Assembly (NCBI GenBank): GCA_963781805.1 | Contig: CAWAHF010000004.1 | Coordinates: forward strand, 620,001-684,000 | Direction of reading: 5' to 3' | From: JAFGPL01 sp963781805 | Lineage (GTDB): Bacteria; Bacteroidota; Bacteroidia; Bacteroidales; UBA10428 | DNA: 64,000 nt | Shown: positions 36,559 through 46,087 of the stretch, in pieces | Layout of the letters: every line of letters begins with the position of its first letter | Position numbering within the stretch: the stretch's first letter is position 1 | The notes under the pieces: generated by a model | Databases searched by the model: none | What the model was told of the DNA's origin: nothing | What the model saw: the letters and a program-made list of their open reading frames with translations, nothing else | Made by a program: the position numbers and the translations under genes

Positions 36559-38244
36559 ATGCACAAATTCACGTATTTCACTTTATTTTCAGTATTATTA
36601 ATAGTATCGGTTAAAAGTCCTTGTCAGGATATTTTTTTAGATAATCTTGATAAGGAATTAAAAGATCTTACCAAAACATTCAAAACGCAGGAAAAACCGC
36701 CCTACTTTATCGATTTCAGGATCAACGATAATAATTTGCAATATATTCAATATTCTTCGGGTAACCTGGTAAAGGATAATTCGGTGCATAAGCGGATAAT
36801 GACCATCAGCACACGTGTGGGAAACTATAACGAAGACAATACAACCGTATCAAATTCCGAAGGATTTGGTAATTACGGAGACAACTCAACCAGTTTTCTG
36901 TTGCCCATAGAAGACGATTCCATGGCCATTAACCAGGTTATCAGACAGGAAATTGATCGCAATTACAAGCGAGTATTACAGGAGTACAAATCGAATATCA
37001 ACAGTAAAAAAGAAAAAAAGGATGAAAAAGACAGTATTCCTGCCTTTACCAATGAGACTCCCTCAGTTTATTCAGAGCCCCGAATAGATAATATTGTAAA
37101 TGAATCGTTTCATTCGGGATGGAAAAACATCCTGCAGGAAGTAAATACCTTGTTCGAAAAAGATACGAATATTATAATGAACGAAGTATTGCTAACGGTA
37201 TCGAACGAACGAATATATTATCTCAATAGCGAAGGAACCAGAGTGGTTCAAAACCGACCGCAATTTATGCTATACATCTTTTCGGCAATATGCACCGAAG
37301 ATCGAAACGTAGCGCCATTGTTTAAATCCTATGTCACAAAAAGCGCCGGTACGCTACCGTCAAGAGATCAACTAATTACAGATTGTAAAACAATGATCTC
37401 TACCTTAAATCAGCTGCGAAATGCACCTTTGGTGTCTCCTTATGCCGGACCTTCCATTTTTTCAAGCGAGGCAGCTGGTGTAATCTTTCATGAAATATTT
37501 GGACATCGAATTGAAGGACAGCGGTTAAAAAATCAATATGACGGACAGACATTTTTAGATAAAATCGGGAAAAAAGTACTGCTGGATGACCTCACCATAG
37601 AATTTGATCCTACCATTAACGAATATAAGGGATTACCTCTCTTTGGAAATTATAAGTACGATGATGAAGGTGTAAAATCCCAACCTGTTACCGTTGTGGA
37701 AAAAGGGATTCTGAAAGATTTTCTGATGTCGCGTACACCCATTAAAGATCATTATAAATCCAATGGGCACGGAAGAGCACAAGCTGGTATGGCTCCCTTC
37801 AGCAGGCAATCGAACCTGATTGTTAAGTTTGATCAGGGCGAATCGGATGCATCCCTGCGCAAAATGCTAATTAAGGAATGCAAAAAGCAAAAGAAACCTT
37901 TTGGTTATCTGATCAAAGAAGTGTTTGGCGGTTATACCAATACCATGGTATTTTCACCCCAGATGTTTAACATCCTTCCTACATTGGTTTACAGGATTTA
38001 TGTTGACGGAAGACCTGACGAACTTGTTCGCGGAGTGACATTTATAGGAACACCGCTTGCGGTATTCTCTGAAATTATAGCCAACGGTAATAACTATGAA
38101 GTTTTCAATGGATTTTGCGGAGCAGAATCAGGTTCTATACCGGTTTCCACTGTCAGTCCTTCGCTTTTGATTAAAAAAATTGAAACCCAGAAAATACCGG
38201 ACAGTAAGGTTGAATTGCCCGTAATTAAAAGACCAGAATTCTAA
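36559..38244 (+). CDS. Exported TldD/PmbA-family metalloprotease
   Basis: The 561-residue protein has a signal peptide (YFTLFSVLLIVSVKSPCQ), so unlike cytoplasmic E. coli TldD it should reach the periplasm. The TldD zinc motif HExxxH is intact as H311-EIFG-H316 (VIFHEIFGHRIEGQ). The GGYT/GFCGAESGSIPVSTVSPSLLI C-terminal pattern is typical. An unusually charged insert (SKKEKKDEKD) lies near residue 155. The next gene, 45 bp downstream, is a homologue without the zinc motif, matching the TldD/TldE heterodimer arrangement. Its substrate is unknown; E. coli TldD/E processes unfolded peptides and microcin precursors. Confidence 0.92.
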   Translation: MHKFTYFTLFSVLLIVSVKSPCQDIFLDNLDKELKDLTKTFKTQEKPPYFIDFRINDNNLQYIQYSSGNLVKDNSVHKRIMTISTRVGNYNEDNTTVSNSEGFGNYGDNSTSFLLPIEDDSMAINQVIRQEIDRNYKRVLQEYKSNINSKKEKKDEKDSIPAFTNETPSVYSEPRIDNIVNESFHSGWKNILQEVNTLFEKDTNIIMNEVLLTVSNERIYYLNSEGTRVVQNRPQFMLYIFSAICTEDRNVAPLFKSYVTKSAGTLPSRDQLITDCKTMISTLNQLRNAPLVSPYAGPSIFSSEAAGVIFHEIFGHRIEGQRLKNQYDGQTFLDKIGKKVLLDDLTIEFDPTINEYKGLPLFGNYKYDDEGVKSQPVTVVEKGILKDFLMSRTPIKDHYKSNGHGRAQAGMAPFSRQSNLIVKFDQGESDASLRKMLIKECKKQKKPFGYLIKEVFGGYTNTMVFSPQMFNILPTLVYRIYVDGRPDELVRGVTFIGTPLAVFSEIIANGNNYEVFNGFCGAESGSIPVSTVSPSLLIKKIETQKIPDSKVELPVIKRPEF

Positions 38245-38289
38245 AAGATGATTGCTGGCAGATATCACTTAATTTGAAATAAAAGAATT

Positions 38290-40056
38290 ATGCTTAAAAA
38301 AATATTTTCAATTGCGTATCTAATTATTCTTTATAGCTTCCTTTTTCGTGCTGCAGGACAGGAAATGAAACAGGACCGGGTGGACAGCATTATACTAAAA
38401 GCGCTGAATGATGAAATGTACCGGAATTTAAATGAATTATCGGATAAAGAAGCAGGCAAACCCTTTTTTATCAGTTATATTTATCTCGATGGAGAAGTTA
38501 CCGAAACATCGGCAATACTTGGCGCTCTAAAATATTCAAACCAGTACAAAACCAGTAGCTGGTCCCTGAGGCTTCTGATGGGAAATTATAATATTAACGA
38601 TGAAAACTTTCAGGATAATTATAGCAGCGAACAAGATGAAAATGTACCCATAACAAGGCAGCCACCTATCGAACCAGATTATGCAGCCATACGAAATACA
38701 TTTTGGTGGAATACAAGCAGTGTATTCCTGTCTGCCGTAAGAAATTATAAGAGTAAACTGGCAGCCCTGAAAGATAAACCCATTGCTGAAAGCGAAGAGT
38801 TATTACCCGATTATACTCAGGCCGAACCTGTATATATCCATAAGACTGGTTCCATAATACCTGTTTCAAAGATGGAAATGGAACAAATAGTCAGAGAGGT
38901 ATCCGACGTTTTCAGAGATTATAAGGAAGTTTACATTTCGAATGCTTCCGCATATCATTTTAGTTCTACTGTTTATATTGTTAACACCGAAGGTTCGGAA
39001 ATAAGAATACCGTTAAACATTATGGTGGTGGATGTCTCTGCAGGTGTATATTCAGCAAAAGGCGAAATTTTCAGAAACAATTTATCATTTGTATCGCCTT
39101 CATTCAATGAGTTGTCACCGTTAGATACTATAAAAAATGCTGCGAAAACCCTTGCGGATTATCTTATACATCTAAAAAAAGCAGAAATACTAAGTGAAAC
39201 CTATACCGGCCCTGTGTTATTTGAAGGTAATGAGGTGGCTAATATTTTCGCAGGATGTCTGTTTGGACATGCGAAACCGCTGATTGCAGACCGTGATCCC
39301 CTGGTAAATTCACTTTCGAAAAGTATGCTTCCGAAAAACAATTATTCCAGAGAATCTAAACTCGATAAACGAATTATTTCAAAAGAATTGACTGTAAAAT
39401 CGATGCCACATCTGAAAGTTTACAACGGCATTCCGCTACTTGGTTCCTATACGGTGGATGCGGAATGTATAGTTCCGCCCGATGAGATTACTCTTATCGA
39501 TAAAGGGGTATTAAAAAATATGCTGTGTGACAGAATTCCCACCAAAAATATCAAACAGTCGAATGGTCATAATCGTATCGGACTTAGCTATGGTGGCTTT
39601 GTCACGGGTATGGCACCCGGTGTTATTTTGGTTGAATCGGAAACTAAATCCAATATTCCTGATTTAAAGCAACAGATGATTGATATTGCCCGGGACAAAG
39701 GACTGGATTATGTGATTGTTGTAAAACCTTTGATAAACGGTGATTGTATTAGTCCGTTATGTTATTATAAACTCAATGCAAACACCCAGAAAGAAGAATT
39801 AATTTATGACATGTCACTTCCAAAATTAGAACTTAAAAATCTGAATGATATTCTTGGAACAGGTGACAGTCTGGTAGTAAGTAATAAAATATTCAATGGA
39901 ATGAATTTGGGTAATGCGACTCTTAAAAGCGGATTTCCTACATCGTTTATTGTACCGAACGCCTTGTTAATACGCGAACTAGAACTGACCCCCGAATTTC
40001 CATATGCGGATTTGGATTTACCGTTTTACGATAATCCGGAAGAATCGGATGATTAA
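38290..40056 (+). CDS. Exported TldD/PmbA-family protein lacking the zinc motif
   Basis: The 588-residue protein has a signal peptide (IAYLIILYSFLFRAAGQ) and the same fold order as its upstream neighbour (YNGIPLLGSYTVDAE, DKGVLKNMLCDRIPTKN, QSNGHNRIG). At the HExxxH position it reads GCLFGH: the first histidine and the glutamate are gone, only the last histidine remains. This fits a TldE-like non-catalytic partner. The lower conservation and the charged N-terminal half are further differences. It is probably co-transcribed with the TldD-like gene and forms a periplasmic complex with it (inferred). Confidence 0.9.
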   Translation: MLKKIFSIAYLIILYSFLFRAAGQEMKQDRVDSIILKALNDEMYRNLNELSDKEAGKPFFISYIYLDGEVTETSAILGALKYSNQYKTSSWSLRLLMGNYNINDENFQDNYSSEQDENVPITRQPPIEPDYAAIRNTFWWNTSSVFLSAVRNYKSKLAALKDKPIAESEELLPDYTQAEPVYIHKTGSIIPVSKMEMEQIVREVSDVFRDYKEVYISNASAYHFSSTVYIVNTEGSEIRIPLNIMVVDVSAGVYSAKGEIFRNNLSFVSPSFNELSPLDTIKNAAKTLADYLIHLKKAEILSETYTGPVLFEGNEVANIFAGCLFGHAKPLIADRDPLVNSLSKSMLPKNNYSRESKLDKRIISKELTVKSMPHLKVYNGIPLLGSYTVDAECIVPPDEITLIDKGVLKNMLCDRIPTKNIKQSNGHNRIGLSYGGFVTGMAPGVILVESETKSNIPDLKQQMIDIARDKGLDYVIVVKPLINGDCISPLCYYKLNANTQKEELIYDMSLPKLELKNLNDILGTGDSLVVSNKIFNGMNLGNATLKSGFPTSFIVPNALLIRELELTPEFPYADLDLPFYDNPEESDD

Positions 40057-40107
40057 TAAAACATAACAAGTTTAGGGATAGGATTAATTCGAATTTTGCA
40101 AACCCAA

Positions 40108-41316
40108 TTACTTACCCCATTTTTTAAACCATTCGGGATATTTATCCAATACCTCCTGTGGTATATAAGTGTACCAGCCATACCCTACCCTTCGTTCCCG
40201 TTCAATTTCTGAGAATGAATAGAGCAGGTGGCTTTCTCTGTCGCTGAACAATGGCTTTTTTGTTCCCAGTTCTACATACCGGGGCCAGATGGGAGCAGCA
40301 GTCGAATCTTTTACTACAATTCTGTCGGTAGTTAAAACCCCCGTTGAGTATTCCTTAACAGGGGCTTTGATTACCCTCAGCTTAATTCCAAATATTCTTG
40401 ATTTACTAAACCATTTTACAGCATGTTGAATTGCATTTTTGAGAGTTTCAGATGGATTTTCAATATCCATGAGAAACAGAACCAATACGGCGCTTTCTCT
40501 GGAACTTAGTGCGATGGGCTCAAATGCTCTGGCCCATTCAGGCGTCAGTTTATTTTCATCGTATTGTTGCGCCCAAATGGTCAACTCGTCATTATCAATA
40601 ATCTGGCATTTTAAAATGCAGTCCAGTCCTTTGTTAAATGCAACCTGAACCTTCTTTCGGTACGAAGAATCTATAAAATCGTAACAGGGATCATGATCCA
40701 GAATATCTTTAAGCATTTTCATAATTCCAACATACACATCGTCGTTAAAGGTAATATAGCGGCTGTAATTATTTTCCAATGGAAAACATTGCGGCCAACC
40801 ACCGTTTGGATATTGGGCTTCCAGCGTAAAATCAAGGCCTTTAAGGCAGGCAGCTCTATATTTCTCGTCAGCTGTTGACCGGTAAATTCTTGCAAGACAT
40901 TCTATCTGAGAATAGGTGGTTGTATTATCGAATGTTGTACGTAAAGTTCCCTTCGCTTCTCTAAGGCTATCTTTCTGGTTTTCTGTAAGAATTGCCTGCA
41001 TATCATAATTTTTAGGCCAGCCGCCATTGGTTTGCTGATAGAGTAAAATATTATCACCAATTTTTATAAGTTCATTCCCCCTATACCTTGGATGTCCGGT
41101 TCTTGCATTTACTACGTTACGGTTTTCACGAATATAGTACCAGTGCATAGCACTACTAGTAAAGAGCGTGGTGTCTATTTTAGTGCATTTGTCTTCTTTA
41201 GGTTGGGTTTGTGCAGACAATTGTTTCGATACAATAAAAAAGGAAAACAAACATATATATTGCAAAATTGCTCTCGATTTTGGAATTTTCCTTAGCATAA
41301 TAGGTATAATATTCAA
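40108..41316 (-). CDS. Pectate lyase, PL10 family
   Basis: The 402-residue secreted enzyme has a signal peptide (best start probably the ATG at 41298, MLRKIPKSRA..FFIVSKQLSAQ). PL10 motifs are clear: QQTNGGWPKNYD, TTFDNTTTYSQIECLARIY, YPNGGWPQCFP, ITFNDDVYVGIM, RAFEPIALSSRESAVLVLFLMD, LFSDRES and the C-terminal YGWYTYIPQEVLDKYPEWFKKWG. It cleaves polygalacturonate by beta-elimination. It is not next to a SusCD pair or HTCS; the PL11 gene at the right end of the window is another pectin enzyme. Confidence 0.95.
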   Translation of the reverse strand: MNIIPIMLRKIPKSRAILQYICLFSFFIVSKQLSAQTQPKEDKCTKIDTTLFTSSAMHWYYIRENRNVVNARTGHPRYRGNELIKIGDNILLYQQTNGGWPKNYDMQAILTENQKDSLREAKGTLRTTFDNTTTYSQIECLARIYRSTADEKYRAACLKGLDFTLEAQYPNGGWPQCFPLENNYSRYITFNDDVYVGIMKMLKDILDHDPCYDFIDSSYRKKVQVAFNKGLDCILKCQIIDNDELTIWAQQYDENKLTPEWARAFEPIALSSRESAVLVLFLMDIENPSETLKNAIQHAVKWFSKSRIFGIKLRVIKAPVKEYSTGVLTTDRIVVKDSTAAPIWPRYVELGTKKPLFSDRESHLLYSFSEIERERRVGYGWYTYIPQEVLDKYPEWFKKWGK

Positions 41317-41506
41317 TTCAATATTAGAAATGTCACCATATAATTTGCGCCAGCAAATATGGGTTTGAATTTCGACAAGATTTTTGGCATTACCTAATCT
41401 TTTCTTCAGGAGTTTTTTGAGCTACTGAAATTTAACCAAGCCGATCATCAAATGAAATGTTTCTGCTAACAAATTTATAATAATAACCTCAATTTTTTAG
41501 ACATAA

Positions 41507-44500
41507 TTAAGCTCTTATCGCAGCTTTCTTCTTCCTGTATTTAAGATAAGGGATGATGTCTTCATTTTTTATACCAGTCGTTCCGTCGTATTCAATAGTG
41601 ACAACAGGTACCCCGGTAATTTCTTCGATTTTAGATGTCATGGCTTCTGTTACAAGAGACGGACAACAATAGGAAGGATTTGTTTGAATAAACAGGTCCA
41701 GATCAGGGTAGTGTTTAATCAGGTTATGAATCTTAAGAATATTCTCAAGCGATTCTCCTCTTTGAAGTATATTCAATCCAAACAAATTAAGCCATTCATC
41801 TGTCTCGGTTGAGGAGATGACATTTGACTTTCCATTAAAACTGAAAAAATATTTTTTATATTTTTCTTCAACCAAAGGAATAAGTGATTTCAAAAATTTG
41901 ATTTTGACAAAATCCCAATATCGTCCCTCTTTCATAAATCTTTCCGTATAAGGATCCGCAATTATTTTAATGTACTCGCTATAAGGAGTTGTGATTACCT
42001 CTCCCCCGTTTTCTTCCACAGTCCTTATTAATTCATGATTCATAAGGTCATTGTCGCGAACATACAGATCACCGAATATTGCCACTTTAGGCCGTTCTTT
42101 TCTTTCTATCTCAATTGAATTAAAATCCTTGATTATTTTTTCAAGAATTTGTTCTTTCGCTTTACCGAAAAGGAATGCATCATGTAAAATTTTCAATGCT
42201 TCCTGAATCTTATTGTCAGTACTTCCCCTGAACTTTTCATAAGGGCGGATGCTGCAACCGATTTTACGAATATACCCTCCAAACATGTATGCCAGATAAG
42301 CATTAATTGCTGTAGGCAGTGAAAAATCATAAAAAATTACATCACCAATATATACCGATGCCCGGCTCATTTCATCACCATAATTACTCAATAATTTCTT
42401 CATAAAATACGGGAACATACTAAGATTACATGAAAGATCGGATTTAATCATCCAAAGCGCTGTATCGGCAGGTTTCAAATGATTTGCTTCGATGTAATCA
42501 ACCGCATTCTGAACAATAATATTCAATGGCAGACACTGGCCTGTATTATAACTCAGACTTCGTTGTATGGATTCATTGGTGCCATCAACCAGACGGGTAT
42601 TAATACCACTGTTTTGAAGTACTGCCTCTAAAAGAGGGCCAACATACGGATCCCAGGAAGGTAACAATAAGGTCTTGTTTTTCAGATGTTTTGCACCTTT
42701 AAATATGGAATGGGACAAGTTGTTTTCATCCATATCAATCTGTTGGACCAGGTGACTGAATAGTTTAAAGTCGATACCGTGAGTCTTAAGTATAAGAGAA
42801 GCATCATGTACCAGGGATTTAACATGATTTTGCCATCCACTATTCACCTGAACGTCAACTTTTGAAGGTGTGACATTCATTTTTTCCCCGCTTTCGGGCG
42901 ATCTGTTCATATCAGCTGATTTTACCCTTTCGCAATGATTTCTGAATGCCCTGATACCTGCTTCCACTCGTGTTTCATATCCAACTGAGGAGTCATGTTC
43001 GTCGAGCTGTAGAATCAGGTATGGTTTCTTATATGCATCAAGAATTTCTTTAAAGTACTCGATTACAAAAGAATCGGGTGTACATTTAAAAGACGTAATA
43101 AGGACAGGGTAACAATTTTCGGTTCTGGCCACAAATTCAGCTGCATAAAGAATTTTTGAAGCAAACTTCCACCTGATGGTTTTTACAAGTTCATCGGCTT
43201 TGGAGATTTCAGATTGTTTATCAGGCAGCATATCCATAAAAAATGTTTTTATTCCTTTTTTTTCAATTATTTCGGGAATGTGATTGTTCATAGACTGAGA
43301 TAAAACAGTGTATGGACGACCTAAAAACATAATATGAATATCATCAACATCTTTGATTTCCTGCTGATAAATCGCCTTCCATTCTTCTGAAACCGAATGA
43401 ACATATTTTTTTGCCTTTTCATAGGCCAGTGTAACATGCAAAAAACCAATGTCGGTTAATCCAATCGATTTTAGCATCCTGTATATTTCAAGCCTGACAA
43501 ATAGTTCGCCCTGAGAATATTTTAACAAAGGTTTCAGCAGTCTTTCATGGTGTTCAACGTTTTTTTGTACTGATATAACCGATGAAACAAACTGTGTGTA
43601 ATAACAATATTGCTTGTTTGTTTTTTCGTTAACTGGTTCTTCAAGATAAACAGGAAGAAAAACATAATCAGCTTTTTTCCTGAGATAATCAACATGACCA
43701 TGCATTGCAGCAATTGGCGCACAAAATTCTGCACCACAGAAATTTTTCCCATCTTTAACTGCATTATGATAATCTTCACTTGTGATGGTTTTTATTGAAA
43801 GAAAATCGAAAAATTTCCTCCAGAACAGCATCTCTTCAAAAAGATGCAAACCGGCAGGTATTCCAATAGTTATATTATATTTGCCAGGTGTAGCTTTGAA
43901 TTTGAATAATTCATTCCTTTTTTTTATCAATTGAAAATCCAGAGATTTGTTCTTTACATATTTTTTTACTTCATAATCCCGGCCACATAAAAAACCATAG
44001 GCTTCCAACTGGTTATCAATCTCGGCAATTTTAAGTTTACAATGATTTGTGCACAATTCACAAACCTCTGACCTGACAGGTATGGATAATTTATACAAAT
44101 CCAATCCTCTGAATTTTGTATGGCTAATATGCTGGTCGGTAAGCTCAAGCGCTACCCCCAGTGCACCGGTAAGGTGACAATATTTTGAAACCATGATGGG
44201 TTTCTTTAATTTCTGCTCAAATGCAGCCACAAGCGCTTTGTTTTTGGCGGTAGCGCCCTGGAAAAATATTTTCTTTCCGATATAGCCTTTAATCGCCACT
44301 TTGGATAAGTAATTTTCCCGGGTAGAGTGTAAAACAGCAGCCAGTATTTCATCTGTCGAATACCCTGCCATCAGATAGTGATTAAGGTCGCGTTCCATAA
44401 ATACAGTGCAACGATCACTTACCATTGGTGACTTTACTTTTTCAACCCGTTCCGAATAATCACTTAATAAACACCCCAGTCTTTTCGCCTGCTCTTCAAT

Positions 44501-45892
44501 ATAACTACCTGTTCCGGCTGCACAGACATTATTCATAACAGAAAAAGTAACCATCCCATTTCGCATTAAAGTGAATTTGGAATCCTGTCCTCCAATTTCA
44601 ATGATGGTATCTGTTTCCGGGTCTAACTCAAAGGCTGCCCTGGCATGAGCCGTTATTTCATCCAGAATGATATCTGCTCCAATAATCTTTCCGGCAAAAT
44701 TCCTTCCAGATCCTGTTGTTCCCACTCCTGACATAATAATGTGGTATTTCCGCCTGATTGTAAAATCAGTTATTGCTTCAAAAATAATCTGGACTGCCTG
44801 CAAAGGTTGACCTGAGGTTCGTGTGTAAAATCCTGCCAATACCTTTTTGTTTATATCGATTAAAACCGCTTTGGTGCTGGTTGAACCGATATCAATGCCC
44901 AGAAATACCTGAACCGGCATATGGTCATTAATGGTAGAATAAACATCTACTTCAACGGTTTTCATCGAAGGAAAAAAGAGGGAACGAAACTCATATTTTT
45001 CATGGGATTCAAAATCAGGATAATCAGACAGTTTCAATTGCAAGGGAGGATAATAATATTTTTTATTTTTCTTTTCAGATATAACCAAATCATCAGGGCT
45101 GTTCAATTGAATTTCCTCTAAATTAAAATCTTCCTTTGAATTTATTGCAGCTCCGATGGCACCATACACATGAGCACATTTATCAACGGAAATTTCAAGG
45201 TTTATCAGTTTCTCAATATGTCTGATGACTGCTTTATTTAATGCCACTCCGCCCGAGGCGACAACATTTGAAAATGTATGGTTATGAAAAACCGTATCGA
45301 CAATATTTTTTGCCAGGCCATATGTTAGTCCGTTACAGATTTCTCCCAATGAATATCCTTCCTGCTGGGCATGGATAAGGTCGGTTTTTGCGAAAACTGC
45401 ACATCGGGATGCGATTTTCGGAAAATCACCTTTATTTTCCCATGCTATTTTACTGAATTCCACTATATCAGCCAGATTCAACCGTTCGGCCTGTTGATCA
45501 AGAAAATTCCCGGTTCCTGCGGCACATGAAGTATTTGATTTAAAATTTTGGTATTCCCCATTCTTATTAAAAGTAACTAGTCCGAATTTCTCAGCGCCAA
45601 TGATTAATAAGGATTGTACCTCAGGATGGAAAAATTTAGCTGCTGTAATAAAGGAAATTCTTGAGTCAACAGGTTTTCCATACCTGAATATGGAAGGTGA
45701 GGAGGAGGTAAATCCAATGGATTTAAGATTATCTACATTGATTTCTGAAAGAAGCTGTAATAAATTTTCAGTTATCCGGCCTTTATGAAAAGTATAAGAG
45801 CTATGGATAATCCGGTTGTGGTCATCAACCAAAGCTATTCCAATTGCAACTGAACCAATATCAATACCCAGATAGTTTTCTTTCATAACCAT
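41507..45892 (-). CDS. Acyl-CoA dehydratase activase, large fused form (BadF/HgdC-type)
   Basis: The 1461-residue protein carries two BcrAD/BadFG ASKHA ATPase repeats (residues about 5-250, LGIDIGSVAIG..SCAAGTGNFLDQQAERL; and about 315-570, LGIDIGSTSTKAVLID..VCAAGTGSYIEEQAKRL). Each carries the conserved iron-sulfur cysteines (SRCAVF, DRCTVF). A CxxCxxxC segment (CELCTNHC, about 590), a DUF2229 region and an HgdB-like C-terminal half (CxPxxS-type CAPIAAMHGHV, NPSYCCPSLVTEAM) follow. Such proteins pass electrons by ATP-driven steps to 2-hydroxyacyl-CoA dehydratases or related enzymes. The ATG at 45892 is preceded by a full AAAGGAGGT Shine-Dalgarno, rare here. No dehydratase subunits are adjacent. 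Confidence 0.9.
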   Translation of the reverse strand: MVMKENYLGIDIGSVAIGIALVDDHNRIIHSSYTFHKGRITENLLQLLSEINVDNLKSIGFTSSSPSIFRYGKPVDSRISFITAAKFFHPEVQSLLIIGAEKFGLVTFNKNGEYQNFKSNTSCAAGTGNFLDQQAERLNLADIVEFSKIAWENKGDFPKIASRCAVFAKTDLIHAQQEGYSLGEICNGLTYGLAKNIVDTVFHNHTFSNVVASGGVALNKAVIRHIEKLINLEISVDKCAHVYGAIGAAINSKEDFNLEEIQLNSPDDLVISEKKNKKYYYPPLQLKLSDYPDFESHEKYEFRSLFFPSMKTVEVDVYSTINDHMPVQVFLGIDIGSTSTKAVLIDINKKVLAGFYTRTSGQPLQAVQIIFEAITDFTIRRKYHIIMSGVGTTGSGRNFAGKIIGADIILDEITAHARAAFELDPETDTIIEIGGQDSKFTLMRNGMVTFSVMNNVCAAGTGSYIEEQAKRLGCLLSDYSERVEKVKSPMVSDRCTVFMERDLNHYLMAGYSTDEILAAVLHSTRENYLSKVAIKGYIGKKIFFQGATAKNKALVAAFEQKLKKPIMVSKYCHLTGALGVALELTDQHISHTKFRGLDLYKLSIPVRSEVCELCTNHCKLKIAEIDNQLEAYGFLCGRDYEVKKYVKNKSLDFQLIKKRNELFKFKATPGKYNITIGIPAGLHLFEEMLFWRKFFDFLSIKTITSEDYHNAVKDGKNFCGAEFCAPIAAMHGHVDYLRKKADYVFLPVYLEEPVNEKTNKQYCYYTQFVSSVISVQKNVEHHERLLKPLLKYSQGELFVRLEIYRMLKSIGLTDIGFLHVTLAYEKAKKYVHSVSEEWKAIYQQEIKDVDDIHIMFLGRPYTVLSQSMNNHIPEIIEKKGIKTFFMDMLPDKQSEISKADELVKTIRWKFASKILYAAEFVARTENCYPVLITSFKCTPDSFVIEYFKEILDAYKKPYLILQLDEHDSSVGYETRVEAGIRAFRNHCERVKSADMNRSPESGEKMNVTPSKVDVQVNSGWQNHVKSLVHDASLILKTHGIDFKLFSHLVQQIDMDENNLSHSIFKGAKHLKNKTLLLPSWDPYVGPLLEAVLQNSGINTRLVDGTNESIQRSLSYNTGQCLPLNIIVQNAVDYIEANHLKPADTALWMIKSDLSCNLSMFPYFMKKLLSNYGDEMSRASVYIGDVIFYDFSLPTAINAYLAYMFGGYIRKIGCSIRPYEKFRGSTDNKIQEALKILHDAFLFGKAKEQILEKIIKDFNSIEIERKERPKVAIFGDLYVRDNDLMNHELIRTVEENGGEVITTPYSEYIKIIADPYTERFMKEGRYWDFVKIKFLKSLIPLVEEKYKKYFFSFNGKSNVISSTETDEWLNLFGLNILQRGESLENILKIHNLIKHYPDLDLFIQTNPSYCCPSLVTEAMTSKIEEITGVPVVTIEYDGTTGIKNEDIIPYLKYRKKKAAIRA

Positions 45893-45897
45893 TTATA

Positions 45898-45905
45898 CCT
45901 CCTTT
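45898..45905 (-). promoter_or_regulatory. Unusually strong Shine-Dalgarno sequence
   Basis: The minus strand reads AAGGAGGT, 5 nt before the activase ATG, complementary to the 16S 3' end. Most genes here lack such a site. Confidence 0.75.
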
Positions 45906-46087
45906 AAATAACAGATAAAATGATAAAATGGCAATGAATCTATTTTGTTGACATCAGGAATTAGCCAAATTCCAACCAAATATAGGTGCTAAATTGGGAT
46001 TAACAGTGATAATAGCTATATATTTTATTCTTTTTCTAAAGAACTTTTAAGGGCAATAAAAACAGATACCTGAATTTACTTTTCAAA

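Noticed and set aside
38290..40056. Pseudogene reading of the zinc-less TldD homologue
   Set aside because: The frame is intact over 588 codons with a signal peptide and conserved fold; loss of the zinc motif is normal for TldE-type partners.
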